Assembly (NCBI RefSeq): GCF_008326345.1
Contig: NZ_BJEN01000001.1
Span: 434,001 to 498,000, forward strand
Source of the DNA: Cutibacterium modestum
Lineage (GTDB): Bacteria; Actinomycetota; Actinomycetes; Propionibacteriales; Propionibacteriaceae
DNA: 64,000 bases
Reading direction: 5' to 3'
This document shows positions 1 through 10,739 of the stretch, in pieces. Position 1 is the first letter of the stretch. Each line of letters opens with the position of its first letter. The position numbers were made by a program, and so were the translations under genes. The notes under the pieces were generated by a model, which was not told the origin of the DNA, ran no database searches, and saw only the letters and a list, made by a program, of their open reading frames with translations.

Positions 1-881
1 TAGCTGAACCACGAACCGGACTTGGTGATGAGGCCGCAGTCAACGCCCATGTCGATAAGGCTGCCCTCGCGAGAAATGCCTTGTCCGTAGAGGATGTCAA
101 ACTCTGCCTGCTTAAAGGGTGGGGCGACCTTGTTCTTGACGACCTTAACACGAGTGCGATTACCAACCATCTCGGACCCGTCCTTGAGGGTCTCGATACG
201 ACGAACATCTAGACGCACTGAAGAGTAGAACTTGAGGGCGCGCCCACCTGTCGTCGTCTCCGGGGAGCCAAACATGACGCCGATCTTCTCACGCAGCTGG
301 TTAATAAATATGGCTGTGGTGCCGGCAGCGTTCAACGCACCGGTCATCTTGCGCAGAGCCTGGCTCATGAGGCGGGCCTGCAAACCGACATGGGAGTCAC
401 CCATTTCTCCCTCGATCTCGGCCTTCGGTGTAAGGGCTGCCACAGAGTCGACAACAATCAGTTCTAGGGCACCCGAACGAACGAGGGTGTCGGCAATCTC
501 CAGAGCCTGTTCACCATTATCGGGCTGACTCACCAGCAGGGAATCTGTATCGACCCCTAGCTTTCGTGCGTATTCCGGGTCAAGAGCGTGCTCAGCGTCG
601 ATAAAGGCACAGATGCCGCCTTCGGCTTGAGCATTAGCGATAGCGTGCAATGCCACCGTCGTCTTACCAGAGGACTCAGGGCCATAGATCTCAACGATCC
701 TGCCACGAGGAAGGCCTCCCACCCCCAAAGCCACATCAAGGGCTACCGAACCCGTAGGGATGGCGGCGATCTTAACGGTCTCTTGCTCTCCAAGGCGCAT
801 AATAGAGCCCTTACCATGCTGCTTCTCAATCTGCTGCAAGGCCGTAGCGAGAGCCTTCTCGCGGTCAGCGGTCACTGCCAT
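1..881 (-). CDS. recA: RecA recombinase (3' end outside window)
   Basis: ATP-dependent strand-exchange protein of homologous recombination and SOS induction. About 293 N-terminal residues of the usual ~345 are present; the gene runs off the left edge of the window. The Walker A motif GPESSGKT, the Walker B region ending in [11 protein letters not shown], and the conserved [14 protein letters not shown] and [12 protein letters not shown] blocks are all readable. The ATG at 881 begins [11 protein letters not shown] and follows an AAGGAAGG ribosome binding site 6 nt upstream. Transcription is leftward, and recX would be expected beyond the window. Nothing looks damaged. Confidence 0.97.
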   Translation of the reverse strand, partial: MAVTADREKALATALQQIEKQHGKGSIMRLGEQETVKIAAIPTGSVALDVALGVGGLPRGRIVEIYGPESSGKTTVALHAIANAQAEGGICAFIDAEHALDPEYARKLGVDTDSLLVSQPDNGEQALEIADTLVRSGALELIVVDSVAALTPKAEIEGEMGDSHVGLQARLMSQALRKMTGALNAAGTTAIFINQLREKIGVMFGSPETTTGGRALKFYSSVRLDVRRIETLKDGSEMVGNRTRVKVVKNKVAPPFKQAEFDILYGQGISREGSLIDMGVDCGLITKSGSWFS

Positions 882-1103
882 GTCGTTCCTTCCTTGAAGG
901 CGGTTTCCCGCCCCATTTAACACGCGGCACCACCGCGGCGTTCGTCATAAGTAGAGATGAGGGAACCGGTGCTCCCCTCTCCACTCAAACTGTAGGAGCG
1001 GAGTCGGACAATTCGTCAGGCAATTTTGTATCTGTGGATAACCTGCCAACATGCCCGTCCGCTCAGCTGTGGACAACTCTCCCAAATGCCACCGACACCT
1101 ACC

Positions 1104-1118
1104 GAACACATCGTGTTC
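1104..1118. promoter_or_regulatory. perfect 6-3-6 palindrome between recA and the DUF3046 gene
   Basis: The 15-mer GAACACATCGTGTTC has perfect 6-bp arms around 3 nt. It sits in the 299-bp gene-free gap 882-1180, about 220 bp upstream of recA and just downstream of the DUF3046 gene. Its ends GAAC and GTTC recall an actinobacterial LexA box, but that box has a 4-bp centre and here the centre is 7 bp, so I do not call it an SOS box. I see nothing else in this gap. Confidence 0.3.
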
Positions 1119-1180
1119 CGGTCTTGTTTTGCAGCTGTTCGGCTTCCCATGTCGCCATCGTTGCCCGCGTCACATCCAGA

Positions 1181-1375
1181 TCACCGCAAGGACTCGGACA
1201 GCTCTAAAGCTTTCCAACACGCTCGCCAGATCGTCTTAGCATCGACCCTATCAGCCAACGCTTCCTGCACGGTCCGGGAGTCGAGACCTGGAACCGCCTG
1301 CTGCGCAGCCCAGACGCGGCAGTAGTCGTCGCCAAGGACCTCGGCGAGCCGCGTCCACAATTGGGTCTCTGTCAT
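1181..1375 (-). CDS. DUF3046 family protein
   Basis: A 64-residue protein with the typical DUF3046 pattern: an N-terminal helix with TETQLWTRLAEVLGDDY, the central LDSRTVQEALADRVD and a C-terminal IWRACWKALELSESLR. The family is restricted to actinobacteria and is usually encoded next to recA, as here. Function is unknown. The protein is soluble, with no signal peptide or membrane segment. It is about the family's normal length and the ATG at 1375 fits the family start. Confidence 0.85.
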   Translation of the reverse strand: MTETQLWTRLAEVLGDDYCRVWAAQQAVPGLDSRTVQEALADRVDAKTIWRACWKALELSESLR

Positions 1376-1610
1376 ATCTCAAGCCTATGCGCTTCCACAC
1401 GATCAAGCCCGCTCGGGAACCGAACAAGCCCCACGGCGAGAAAGCCAGCCAAACCAATGAGCACCGCACAACTCGCTGTGTCCATCTATAGTGCCAGCGC
1501 ATGATGTCGTACCCTGGCCCCATCACTGCTAACAACACGGTAGCATCAGCACAGATACAGGGGCGTCCACGACGTCACACGAAATCCGCCAAGCGAACAG
1601 GGAGGGGACA

Positions 1611-2414
1611 ATGCCATCGGATACCCATTCGACGTCTTCCCGCCGCAACGATCGCATGGTGGCTATTCTCGCCATGTTGCGCGACCGCGACGAGGTCCTC
1701 CTCCGCGATATGGCATCAACATTGGGGGCCAGCGCGGCCACAATCCGGCGCGATGTCACCTCTTTGGCGGAGCAGGGTTTGCTCATTCGCTCACACGGAA
1801 CTGCGCGCCGCGCCGGAACTGGCGCTGAGTTACCCGTCAATCTTCGGGATGGGCGCCGTCGCCGCGCCAAGGAGGCTATCGCCCACGCCGTAGTTTCCGA
1901 GCTGCCGATCGGGCGTCACGCCATTGGTCTGACTGGCGGAACCACGACAACCGAGATCATCCGGGCCCTGCATCATCGCCACGACCTAACTCTCATTACG
2001 AACTCTGTGAGCATTGCTCTTGAGGCTGCTAGTCAGGGTCAGCAAAGGGTCCTGATTACTGGTGGGGTTCTGCGCCCATCCTCCCTCGAGCTCGTCGGTT
2101 CTTTGGCCGAATCCACCTTCAAACAGGTCAATGTCGGAACAGCCATCGTCGGCTGCGACGGTATGAGCGCCGAGGGTGGTCTAACGACCCACGATGGCAT
2201 CGAGGCAGCCACTAACCACACTATGATCAAACGGGCAGCGCGAATTATTGCGACTGTTGACGGGTCGAAGATCGGTCGAGTAACCCTCGCCAAGTTGGCT
2301 GAAGCCAAGGATGTCGACCTCCTCATCACCGACGACTCTGCCGACCCCGAAGAACTAGCCCGGCTACGCACACTCGGTATCGCAATTCGAATTGTCCACG
2401 CGCCCATCGACTGA
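1611..2414 (+). CDS. DeoR/GlpR-family transcriptional regulator
   Basis: A 267-residue sugar-phosphate-responsive regulator. An N-terminal DeoR helix-turn-helix (about residues 15-70, with LRDMASTLGASAATIRRDV) is followed by the DeoR-C sensor domain: the GLTGGTTTTEIIRAL phosphate-binding loop near residue 105, LITNSVSIALEA and ITGGVLRPSSLELVG. The ATG at 1611 is preceded by GGAGGGG. It is a single-gene unit convergent with clgR. DeoR proteins usually control a nearby sugar-phosphate operon, but none adjoins it, so its ligand and target cannot be read from context. Confidence 0.88.
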   Translation: MPSDTHSTSSRRNDRMVAILAMLRDRDEVLLRDMASTLGASAATIRRDVTSLAEQGLLIRSHGTARRAGTGAELPVNLRDGRRRRAKEAIAHAVVSELPIGRHAIGLTGGTTTTEIIRALHHRHDLTLITNSVSIALEAASQGQQRVLITGGVLRPSSLELVGSLAESTFKQVNVGTAIVGCDGMSAEGGLTTHDGIEAATNHTMIKRAARIIATVDGSKIGRVTLAKLAEAKDVDLLITDDSADPEELARLRTLGIAIRIVHAPID

Positions 2415-2463
2415 CTACCTCTGGGCCATCCAGCGCGCATTAACTATGCGCCGTAAACGTCGC

Positions 2464-2480
2464 CGGCCTCAACGAGGCCG
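2464..2480. terminator. bidirectional hairpin between the deoR-type gene and clgR
   Basis: CGGCCTC-AAC-GAGGCCG forms a perfect 7-bp GC-rich stem with a 3-nt loop in the 89-bp gap between two convergent genes. There is no strong T tract on either side, so termination is inferred from position and symmetry. Confidence 0.5.
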
Positions 2481-2503
2481 ACAGCCTCACAAGTCCCGTA
2501 TGT

Positions 2504-2779
2504 TCAGGCTGCAACGGTAATGCGGTGCTCAGTCGTGCCCTCGTTCTTGAACATCTTGTCGCTGACAATGCGCATAAGCTCGGACTGGGGAAGATCCAGA
2601 GCTGTGCAGATGGCTAAAATAAGCTCGCTAGAAGCCTCTTTTTGGCCCCGCTCCACCTCTGACAGGTAGCCAAGGGACACGCGTGCGGCAGAAGACACTT
2701 CACGCAGGGTACGACCCTGTCCGAACCTCTGCTCCCGCAGAGACTCGCCGAGCACTTCACGCAACAGAGCTGATTTCAT
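2504..2779 (-). CDS. clgR: ClgR-type Xre-family regulator of proteolysis
   Basis: A 91-residue protein with one Xre/cro helix-turn-helix: [20 protein letters not shown] followed by [21 protein letters not shown]. This run is nearly diagnostic of actinobacterial ClgR/PopR, which activates clp protease genes under protein stress. The location next to the pncC/cinA-type gene is also conserved in mycobacteria and corynebacteria. The ATG at 2779 has a GGAGGAG ribosome binding site. The terminal VAA is hydrophobic and could act as a Clp degron, known for ClgR in other species; that last point is inference. Confidence 0.85.
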   Translation of the reverse strand: MKSALLREVLGESLREQRFGQGRTLREVSSAARVSLGYLSEVERGQKEASSELILAICTALDLPQSELMRIVSDKMFKNEGTTEHRITVAA

Positions 2780-2879
2780 GGGCGTCTCCTCCTAAGTGAT
2801 TCATCCATAACAACGTACTGCCCCGATGAAACATTCCCCACACGGCGAAATTTTTCACTTCCTCTTGAGCACCGCGTTC

Positions 2880-3365
2880 TCAGTCTCCCGAGCCGAGAAC
2901 AGCCTCACATCCCAGATCAAGGAGACGCTCCACTGTGCCGCGACGAATCTCCTCGCGCGAGCCTTCAAGTTGGAGATGTCTAACGACCGGGGCCCCGCGA
3001 TAGACCACCGCGATAAACACAGTCCCAGCCTGTTCGCCGTCCTGGGGATCAGGCCCAGCAACTCCGGTACATGCCATCCCGACATCTGCGCCGCAAACCT
3101 TGCGGCATCCCAAAGTCATCTGGGCGGCTGTGATGGAGTTGATCACGCCGTCCTGTGCTATCCACCGAGCGTCAACCCCTGCCAGCGTGTTCTTGAGGTC
3201 ACTGGCGTAGGTCACAAGCCCGCCTCGAAAAACCGCTGATGCCCCCGGAACGGTGGTGATCGTCGCAGCGACGAGACCGGCCGTCAGGGATTCGCAGGTA
3301 GCGGCAGTCAATCCATGCTCTGACAGCAGCGTTACAAGACGATGGGCTTTTTCATCCGCAGTCAT
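2880..3365 (-). CDS. pncC: nicotinamide-nucleotide amidohydrolase (CinA C-terminal domain)
   Basis: Deamidates nicotinamide mononucleotide to nicotinic acid mononucleotide in NAD salvage. The 161-residue protein is the stand-alone CinA-C domain: the early TAATCESLTAGL active-site stretch, then VFRGGLVTYASDLKN and GMACTGVAGPDPQDGEQAGT. The N-terminal MoCF-like domain of long CinA proteins is absent, as in many actinobacteria. Its ATG overlaps the pgsA stop (ATGA), so the two are probably translationally coupled. Confidence 0.9.
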   Translation of the reverse strand: MTADEKAHRLVTLLSEHGLTAATCESLTAGLVAATITTVPGASAVFRGGLVTYASDLKNTLAGVDARWIAQDGVINSITAAQMTLGCRKVCGADVGMACTGVAGPDPQDGEQAGTVFIAVVYRGAPVVRHLQLEGSREEIRRGTVERLLDLGCEAVLGSGD

Positions 3366-3982
3366 TTCAGCGTGCGCTTCCGGAACTTGGCTGCAGTGGC
3401 CCCAGCAGTTGTTGCGCGGTTTCGAATCTGGATGGCGTCACGAATGTAGACCAAACCGGTCACCACCGTGAGGGTGAAAGCAATGATCATCACCGCCCAG
3501 GCTATGGCGACAACAAAGGTCGGAGTACGCCATAGGCCAAGGCAGAACAGCGTGATCGCTAACGACTGCGTGGCCGTCTTGAGTTTGCCACCCCTATTAG
3601 CCGCCATCACCTCATATTTGAGCATCTTCATTCGCATGACGGTGATGCCCCATTCGCGCAACAAGATGATGATCGTTATCCACCACGGAAGCTCACTAAT
3701 GATCGATAAGCCGATGAAGGCCATACCGGTCAGTGCCTTGTCAGCAATCGAGTCACCGATCTTACCGAAGTCGGTGACGAGGTTGTACTTGCGCGCGATC
3801 TTGCCATCGACGAAGTCCGTAAGGATCGCCACCATGAAGACGATCGTCGTCGCCGTTCGCCAGCCGCCTTCACGGGCATGAGCTAACAACATCCATCCGA
3901 AGACGGGGACCGCAATGACTCTCAGCAGGGTCAGCGCATTGGGAACGTTGATGTTGCTGGGGCGGTCCTTCTTCGTGGCCAT
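3362..3982 (-). CDS. pgsA: CDP-diacylglycerol--glycerol-3-phosphate 3-phosphatidyltransferase
   Basis: Membrane enzyme of phosphatidylglycerol synthesis. The full CDP-alcohol phosphotransferase signature D-G-x2-A-R-x8-G-x3-D-x3-D is present near residue 60 (DGKIARKYNLVTDFGKIGD, with the last Asp in SIAD). Several hydrophobic segments follow, including FIGLSIISELPWWITIIIL and a C-terminal VVAIAWAVMIIAFTLTVV helix. The tail is strongly basic. At 206 residues it has normal length. It lies in a rimO-pgsA-pncC-clgR order common in actinobacteria. Confidence 0.93.
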   Translation of the reverse strand: MATKKDRPSNINVPNALTLLRVIAVPVFGWMLLAHAREGGWRTATTIVFMVAILTDFVDGKIARKYNLVTDFGKIGDSIADKALTGMAFIGLSIISELPWWITIIILLREWGITVMRMKMLKYEVMAANRGGKLKTATQSLAITLFCLGLWRTPTFVVAIAWAVMIIAFTLTVVTGLVYIRDAIQIRNRATTAGATAAKFRKRTLK

Positions 3983-4088
3983 AGGCTCAGTATCTCGCGT
4001 AACGACTCCTCATGCGACTCACCGCTTTGAAATGGAGGTGGATTAATCATCCTGTGTCACCGCTGAGGCCAACGGTTAGTCGCGAGGC

Positions 4089-5534
4089 TTAGACATTCGC
4101 AGGTCGCGCGACGAGATCAACACCGTCAGATCCGACGAACTCGACGTCGACGATGTCCCCCACTCCAACCGCGGGTGCGTCAACTAGAGTGACGACGCCA
4201 TCGACCTCCGGTCCTTGATGCTCGGCTCTACCGACGACACCCTCGTCGATCTCCTCGACCATCACCCGCCCCCGGGTGCCAATGCGGTCCTCAGCACGCT
4301 GGGAAACGAGTTCGTCGGTGAGATCAGCGAGGACTTCGCGGCGAGCGCCGATGAGGTCTTCATCTACGTGCCTGTCGAGTTTAGCCCCCTCCGTACCCTC
4401 CTCGTCGGAGTAGGCGAAGATGCCAGCAGCATCGAGGCGGGCTCGCTGTAAGAAATCGGTTAGAACCGCGATGTCCGCATCGGTCTCACCTGGGAAACCG
4501 ATAATGAAGTTCGACCTAAACCCGGCATCCGGACAGCGAGAGCGGATGGAATCTATGATGTTGAGGAATGACTCGGCGTCACCGAATCGACGCATCCGAC
4601 GCAATAACGGTCCTGATGCGTGCTGGAAGGACAGATCGAAGTAGGGCACAACCTTGTTTGTTGCCAACATCGTATCGATCAGACCGGGGCGCAGCTCGGC
4701 TGGCTGCAAATACGACACACGGATCCACTCCAGACCGTCAACTTGATCAAGGTTGACAAGCAACTTCTCCAGCAGCCTGAGATCCCCCAGATCCTTACCG
4801 TAGGAGCTGGAGTTTTCACTGACGAGGAAAACCTCCTTGACGCCATGATCAACGAGCCAGCGAGCTTCCTCGACGATCTCTGTGGTCGGGCGAGAAAGGT
4901 AGGAGCCGCGAAAACGTGGGATAGCGCAGAACGCACAACGACGGTCACAACCCGAGGCCATCTTGAGCGGTGCACTAGGCCCTGTCTCGAGACGTCGCCG
5001 GGTGGCTCGAGGACCAGCCGCCGGAGCCACGGAGGCCTGAAGGTCCGGAGCCGTGCCGTGGCCGGGAACGGAAACCCCGGCGCGTACAGTCGGTCGATCG
5101 ACTGGGCTGATTGGCAACAGGGCACGTCGATCACGGGGCACGCGAGCCTCAATCGATCCACCGTCCAAGATGGTTCGCAACCGGCCTGCGATGTCGTCGT
5201 AATCGTCGAACCCCAGCACTGCATTGGCCTCAGGCAGAGACTCGGCCAGCTCGCGTCCGTAACGCTCGGCCATGCACCCGACCGCAACGACTGAGGTCGT
5301 GGTGCCATTCCCTTTGAGATCAGCGGCAGCCAGCAATGTATCGACAGAGTCCTTCTTGGCTTGCTCAATAAATCCACAGGTGTTGACGACTATGGTCTCA
5401 GCTTCGGCGGGGTCGTCGACGAGCTGAAATCCCCCTGCCTCCATTCGGGCAGCAAGTTCCTCAGAATCGACGTCGTTGCGGGCACAGCCCATCGATACCA
5501 AGTGGACTGTCATGAGGTGATCACCGATGGACAC
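4089..5534 (-). CDS. rimO: ribosomal protein uS12 methylthiotransferase RimO
   Basis: Radical-SAM enzyme that adds a methylthio group to an Asp of ribosomal protein S12. The N-terminal UPF0004 domain supplies three cluster cysteines (MGCARN, NTCGF, VGCMAERY). The radical-SAM motif CDRRCAFC lies near residue 195 and a C-terminal TRAM domain closes the protein. A GTG at 5534 has GGAG 4 nt upstream; the ATG at 5513 (MTVHLVSMGC) matches the usual family start but lacks a clear ribosome binding site. The linker of about 40 residues before the radical-SAM core is longer than usual. Confidence 0.94.
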   Translation of the reverse strand: MSIGDHLMTVHLVSMGCARNDVDSEELAARMEAGGFQLVDDPAEAETIVVNTCGFIEQAKKDSVDTLLAAADLKGNGTTTSVVAVGCMAERYGRELAESLPEANAVLGFDDYDDIAGRLRTILDGGSIEARVPRDRRALLPISPVDRPTVRAGVSVPGHGTAPDLQASVAPAAGPRATRRRLETGPSAPLKMASGCDRRCAFCAIPRFRGSYLSRPTTEIVEEARWLVDHGVKEVFLVSENSSSYGKDLGDLRLLEKLLVNLDQVDGLEWIRVSYLQPAELRPGLIDTMLATNKVVPYFDLSFQHASGPLLRRMRRFGDAESFLNIIDSIRSRCPDAGFRSNFIIGFPGETDADIAVLTDFLQRARLDAAGIFAYSDEEGTEGAKLDRHVDEDLIGARREVLADLTDELVSQRAEDRIGTRGRVMVEEIDEGVVGRAEHQGPEVDGVVTLVDAPAVGVGDIVDVEFVGSDGVDLVARPANV

Positions 5535-5596
5535 AGGGCTCCATTCTGATGGACGATGTGGATTCTCGTGAATTCTACGCGTCTAGCGTGGGACCC

Positions 5597-6355
5597 ATGA
5601 CCTTTCGCAAGACCGACCACCACAGCAACGCGATCGATTACGAGGTCGCCGGGCTAACATGGCTCAGAGCCGCCCAACCCAAGGGAGCTCAGATCGTTGA
5701 GGTCCTCGACCACGGTCAGGGATGGCTCACCGAGCCAGATCTAGCCTCGGTGAGACCGACCCCTCAGGCTGCCGAAGAATTCGGACGCCGACTAGCCCAC
5801 ACCCATGCCGCCGGAGCCTCGCATTTGGGAGCCGCACCTGACGGGTTTGCCCCGGACGGTGGCTATATCGGCCGCGCTCCCCTGCCGCTACCGTCAGAGC
5901 CCTCCTCGTCCTGGGGAGAATTTTACGGTCGATACCGCATTGAGCCCTACATGGACAGCCTCGACGCCAACGCCCGAGCAATCACATCAAGGCTAGTCGA
6001 CCGATTGGCCAGCGGGGATCTCGACCATGACCAACCAGCCTTGGTGACCGATGCTGCGGCCAGAACCCACGGGGACATGTGGACTGGCAACCTCATGTGG
6101 ACCGCCGACGGTGTCGTCCTCATCGACCCTGCCGCTCAAGGAGGCCACGCCGAAGAGGACCTCGCAGCCCTATCAGTATTCGGCGCTCCCTTTACCGAGC
6201 GGATCCGGGAAGCCTACAACGAAGAATCTCCACTGGCCGACGGCTGGCGCGACAGAATTGGGTTGCACCAGTTGCACATGCTCATGGTTCACTGCTGGCT
6301 CTTCGGCAGCGGATACGTCGATCGAACTCTCACGATCGCTCGGCGGTGGGTTTGA
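5597..6355 (+). CDS. fructosamine kinase family protein
   Basis: Likely phosphorylates glycated amines (ketosamines) so that they break down, a protein-repair activity. The 252-residue protein starts at MTFRK, the form common in the family; an in-frame ATG at 5549 would add 16 residues and neither start has a strong ribosome binding site. Kinase landmarks are present: AHTHAAG, the catalytic THGDMWTGNLMW loop with VLIDPAAQGGHAEEDLA, where the Asp binds metal. The gene is divergent from rimO. The true substrate (fructosamine, ribulosamine or other) cannot be told from sequence. Confidence 0.85.
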   Translation: MTFRKTDHHSNAIDYEVAGLTWLRAAQPKGAQIVEVLDHGQGWLTEPDLASVRPTPQAAEEFGRRLAHTHAAGASHLGAAPDGFAPDGGYIGRAPLPLPSEPSSSWGEFYGRYRIEPYMDSLDANARAITSRLVDRLASGDLDHDQPALVTDAAARTHGDMWTGNLMWTADGVVLIDPAAQGGHAEEDLAALSVFGAPFTERIREAYNEESPLADGWRDRIGLHQLHMLMVHCWLFGSGYVDRTLTIARRWV

Positions 6356-6372
6356 TCCAGTACTGCCGCCAC

Positions 6373-7489
6373 TCAGCGCTCCCCGTGGTCCCACAACGAG
6401 CGAACCGGAGCAACCACCAAGGTTCCATGTGGTCGGCACATGACCTGGTGGTCGTCACCCAGATACAGCACCACAGACGCGATTACTCGATCACCCAATT
6501 TCGCCATCAGGGAGTCAAGCGACCGCCACGCGCTGCTAGCAAGGCTCAGGGCATCCTTGACCTCAACAAGGATGACCCGACCATCGTTGAGTTCGACCAC
6601 GAGGTCGACCTCCTCCTCACGCCGTCGATAATGGAACAGCCGGAAGGATGCCTGAGACCACGTCTGCTGCTTAGCCAGTTCGGCCGCTACGAAACCTCCC
6701 AAAATAGCACCGAAGAGTTCCCGCCCACCTACCTTCATTGCCTTGTCAGCATTCAAACCGGTGAAATGACACGCCAACCCAGGGTCACCCACAGCAATGG
6801 GAGGCAAGGAGCCTCAACAACTGCTCGACGTGCAGGGCGAAATCGCCACTACCACCCAACTGCCGGGCATCGTGTTGGACCAAGCTGGCGACATAACTGC
6901 GAAACCAGACGTCGGACGCCCGACGGCTCGGTCTTTTTAGAGGTTCAGGGTATCCGCCTGCGATCACAACGTCCACCGCTGAATCGGTGCTTGCGGGCTC
7001 GATTCCCCCAGCACATTCCTGCAGAATCCAGGTGACCCAATCCTCCGGGATACTTCGGCCACGGATCTCACCTTGGCTCAACGGATGGACGGTTACGATG
7101 TCCACTCGGCCAGCCAGCGAGTCCGACACCCCCGGCACCCGGAGTAGATCAGCCGAACCAGTGACCGCGAACCGTCCGGGTCTGCGATCAGCGTCAATGG
7201 CAGCCTTCAAAGCCAGAGCCAGCGCCGGGACATGCTGCACCTCATCGATTGCAAGGGTTCTGCCTGGCGCCTGCTCCAGGAATCCACGCGGATCGGACTC
7301 GGAAAACTCTCTGGCAAGAGGGTCATCGAGGGTGATAAAAGTGGTGGGCTCCCGACGCAACGCCTGTCGCAACAAGGTCGATTTCCCCACCTGCCTGGCT
7401 CCTTACAGGAGCACCATCGGGGCATACCTCAAGATGTCGCACACCAAAGCAGTTGCGTGCCGAGGTAGCTCGCCAGCGACTATCGCCAT
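6373..7489 (-). pseudogene. AAA+ ATPase with DUF4143 domain, decayed
   Basis: Remains of a DUF4143-type P-loop ATPase. Reading leftward from the ATG at 7489, the frame gives ELPRHATALV and then MVLL, a TAA stop, and GARQVGKSTLLR, so the nonsense codon lies just before the Walker A loop (around 7402), where the family has a residue such as Gln. The frame continues through the Walker B stretch TLAIDEVQHV and VTGSADLL to LLRLLA. It then stops near 6785, and a different frame resumes at GDPGLACHFTGL. The helical linker of about 60 residues normally found between these is missing. The C-terminal nuclease-like part (EVDLVVELNDGRVILVEVK) is intact. Two independent lesions make loss of function likely. 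Confidence 0.8.
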
Positions 7490-7605
7490 GACAACCAGCT
7501 TACGAGTTCACCACCCCTCCATGCACAGATTTACCAGACGATACGCGAGGATTTGCCGCCCGAAGACGAGATTCCGTCAGCGGGTCAAGAACGCCAGCGC
7601 GCTCA

Positions 7606-8256
7606 TTAGTGTGCGTCCGACCAGGCCTGCGGATCCGACGACCACGTTGCCAGAGTGGCCTGCTGCTCGGGTGTGATCCGCCCGGACTCAGCTGCCACAT
7701 CAATCAGGGTCGGATAGCTTGACAGGGTGTACAGGGGCAGACCGGCCTTCGCGAAGGCGCGATGTCCTTTCTCTAGTTCGTAGGAGAACAGAGCGAGAAC
7801 ACCGACCACCGTCGACCCCTCGCCCTCTACCGCCTCGGCAGCCTTGAGCACCGAGCCACCTGTGGAGATAAGGTCCTCAACCATGACGACCTTGGACCGA
7901 GCTGGAATCCGCCCCTCAATCTGGTTGCCTCGCCCATGATCCTTTGGAGCAGAGCGGACGTAGGCCATGGGTGCGCCAAGTCGATCGGCCGCAAGAGCAG
8001 CATGAGCAATCCCGGCAGTAGCGGTACCGGCCACGACGTTGACCTGAGCAAAGTTCGTGCGAACAAGTGAGGCCAATCCCTCCGCAATGAAATCGCGGGT
8101 CTGCGGATCCGAGAGGGTCACCCGGTTATCGCAGTAGATCGGCGAGCGCAACCCAGATGCCCAAGTGAACGGTGTATTCGGGGACAACGAGACGGCCTTG
8201 ATAGCGAGCAGACGCTCAGCGAATTCGCGGGCAATTTCATTATTGGTCATGGTCAC
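7606..8256 (-). CDS. pyrE: orotate phosphoribosyltransferase
   Basis: Converts orotate and PRPP to orotidine 5'-phosphate. The PRPP-binding signature VVMVEDLISTGGS, the SAPKDHGRGNQIEG loop and SGLRSPIYCDNR are all clear. A GTG at 8256 preceded by GAGGA at normal distance gives MTMTNNEIA (216 residues); an ATG at 8250 is the alternative. It is the last gene of the pyr operon, 28 nt after pyrF. Confidence 0.95.
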   Translation of the reverse strand: MTMTNNEIAREFAERLLAIKAVSLSPNTPFTWASGLRSPIYCDNRVTLSDPQTRDFIAEGLASLVRTNFAQVNVVAGTATAGIAHAALAADRLGAPMAYVRSAPKDHGRGNQIEGRIPARSKVVMVEDLISTGGSVLKAAEAVEGEGSTVVGVLALFSYELEKGHRAFAKAGLPLYTLSSYPTLIDVAAESGRITPEQQATLATWSSDPQAWSDAH

Positions 8257-8284
8257 AGCAGTCGTCCTCTGAATCGTATCGTCG

Positions 8285-8995
8285 TCAGGCTTTGCGTCCG
8301 GCATTCCAGTCGTCGCGAACGGCGTGATATGCAGCAACTGGGTCGTCAGCCTTGGTAATGGGACGCCCCACCACGATCGCCGAGGAGCCCATCACGGCGG
8401 CGTTGCCTGGAGTGGCGACCCTGAACTGGTCTCCTCCCGCGGACCCTGCTGGGCGAATCCCCGGGGTGACGCGCAGGAAATCTGGACCGGTCACCGATGC
8501 GATATCAGCGGCCTCGTGAGCCGAACAGACGACTCCGGTCAGTCCGGCGGCCTGGGCTAGCTTGGCGTAATTGCGCACCGACTCAACAAGTGGAACCTCC
8601 ACTAGCTGCTCGGTTTTCAACGTCTCTGGGGAGGTGGAGGTGAGTTGGGTGATAGCTATAACACGGGTCGTCTCAGCGGCGTCTCCCAAGCCTTCAAGCG
8701 CAGCCTCCATCATGGCCTTTCCACCGGCTGCGTGGACAGTGAGCAGATCCGCCCCCAGTTTAGACAGGCTCGAAGCTGCGCCCTTGACGGTATTGGGGAT
8801 GTCGTGAAGTTTGAGGTCGCAAAAGACGTCGTGGCCGGTCTCTTTGAGGCTGGTAACAATGCTCGGCCCGGCCGCATAGAACAACTCCATGCCGACTTTG
8901 ACGAAGAGACTCTCCCCGTCGAATCGACCGACGAAGTCGAGTGCTGCCTCGGCACAGGGAAGGTCGAGGGCGATAATCGGGCGAGTGGTGTCCAT
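8285..8995 (-). CDS. pyrF: orotidine 5'-phosphate decarboxylase
   Basis: Last step of UMP synthesis. The 236-residue TIM-barrel protein has the active-site block [16 protein letters not shown] (Asp-x-Lys-x2-Asp), IALDLP at the N-terminus, VTPGIRPAG for phosphate binding and a late [16 protein letters not shown]. It fits the short bacterial PyrF type found in Gram-positive bacteria. It lies between pyrD (29-nt gap) and pyrE. Confidence 0.96.
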   Translation of the reverse strand: MDTTRPIIALDLPCAEAALDFVGRFDGESLFVKVGMELFYAAGPSIVTSLKETGHDVFCDLKLHDIPNTVKGAASSLSKLGADLLTVHAAGGKAMMEAALEGLGDAAETTRVIAITQLTSTSPETLKTEQLVEVPLVESVRNYAKLAQAAGLTGVVCSAHEAADIASVTGPDFLRVTPGIRPAGSAGGDQFRVATPGNAAVMGSSAIVVGRPITKADDPVAAYHAVRDDWNAGRKA

Positions 8996-9024
8996 ATAAA
9001 CTCCTTAAAAAAGTGGTGGTCGGA

Positions 9025-10738
<1,714 letters not shown>

Positions 10739-10739
<1 letters not shown>

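Noticed and set aside
1101-1122. LexA (SOS) box for recA
   Set aside because: GAAC and GTTC are separated by 7 bp instead of 4, and the site is about 220 bp from recA, so I list only a palindrome.
4620-5294. 224-codon open frame on the + strand opposite rimO
   Set aside because: Shadow of rimO with no recognisable domain.
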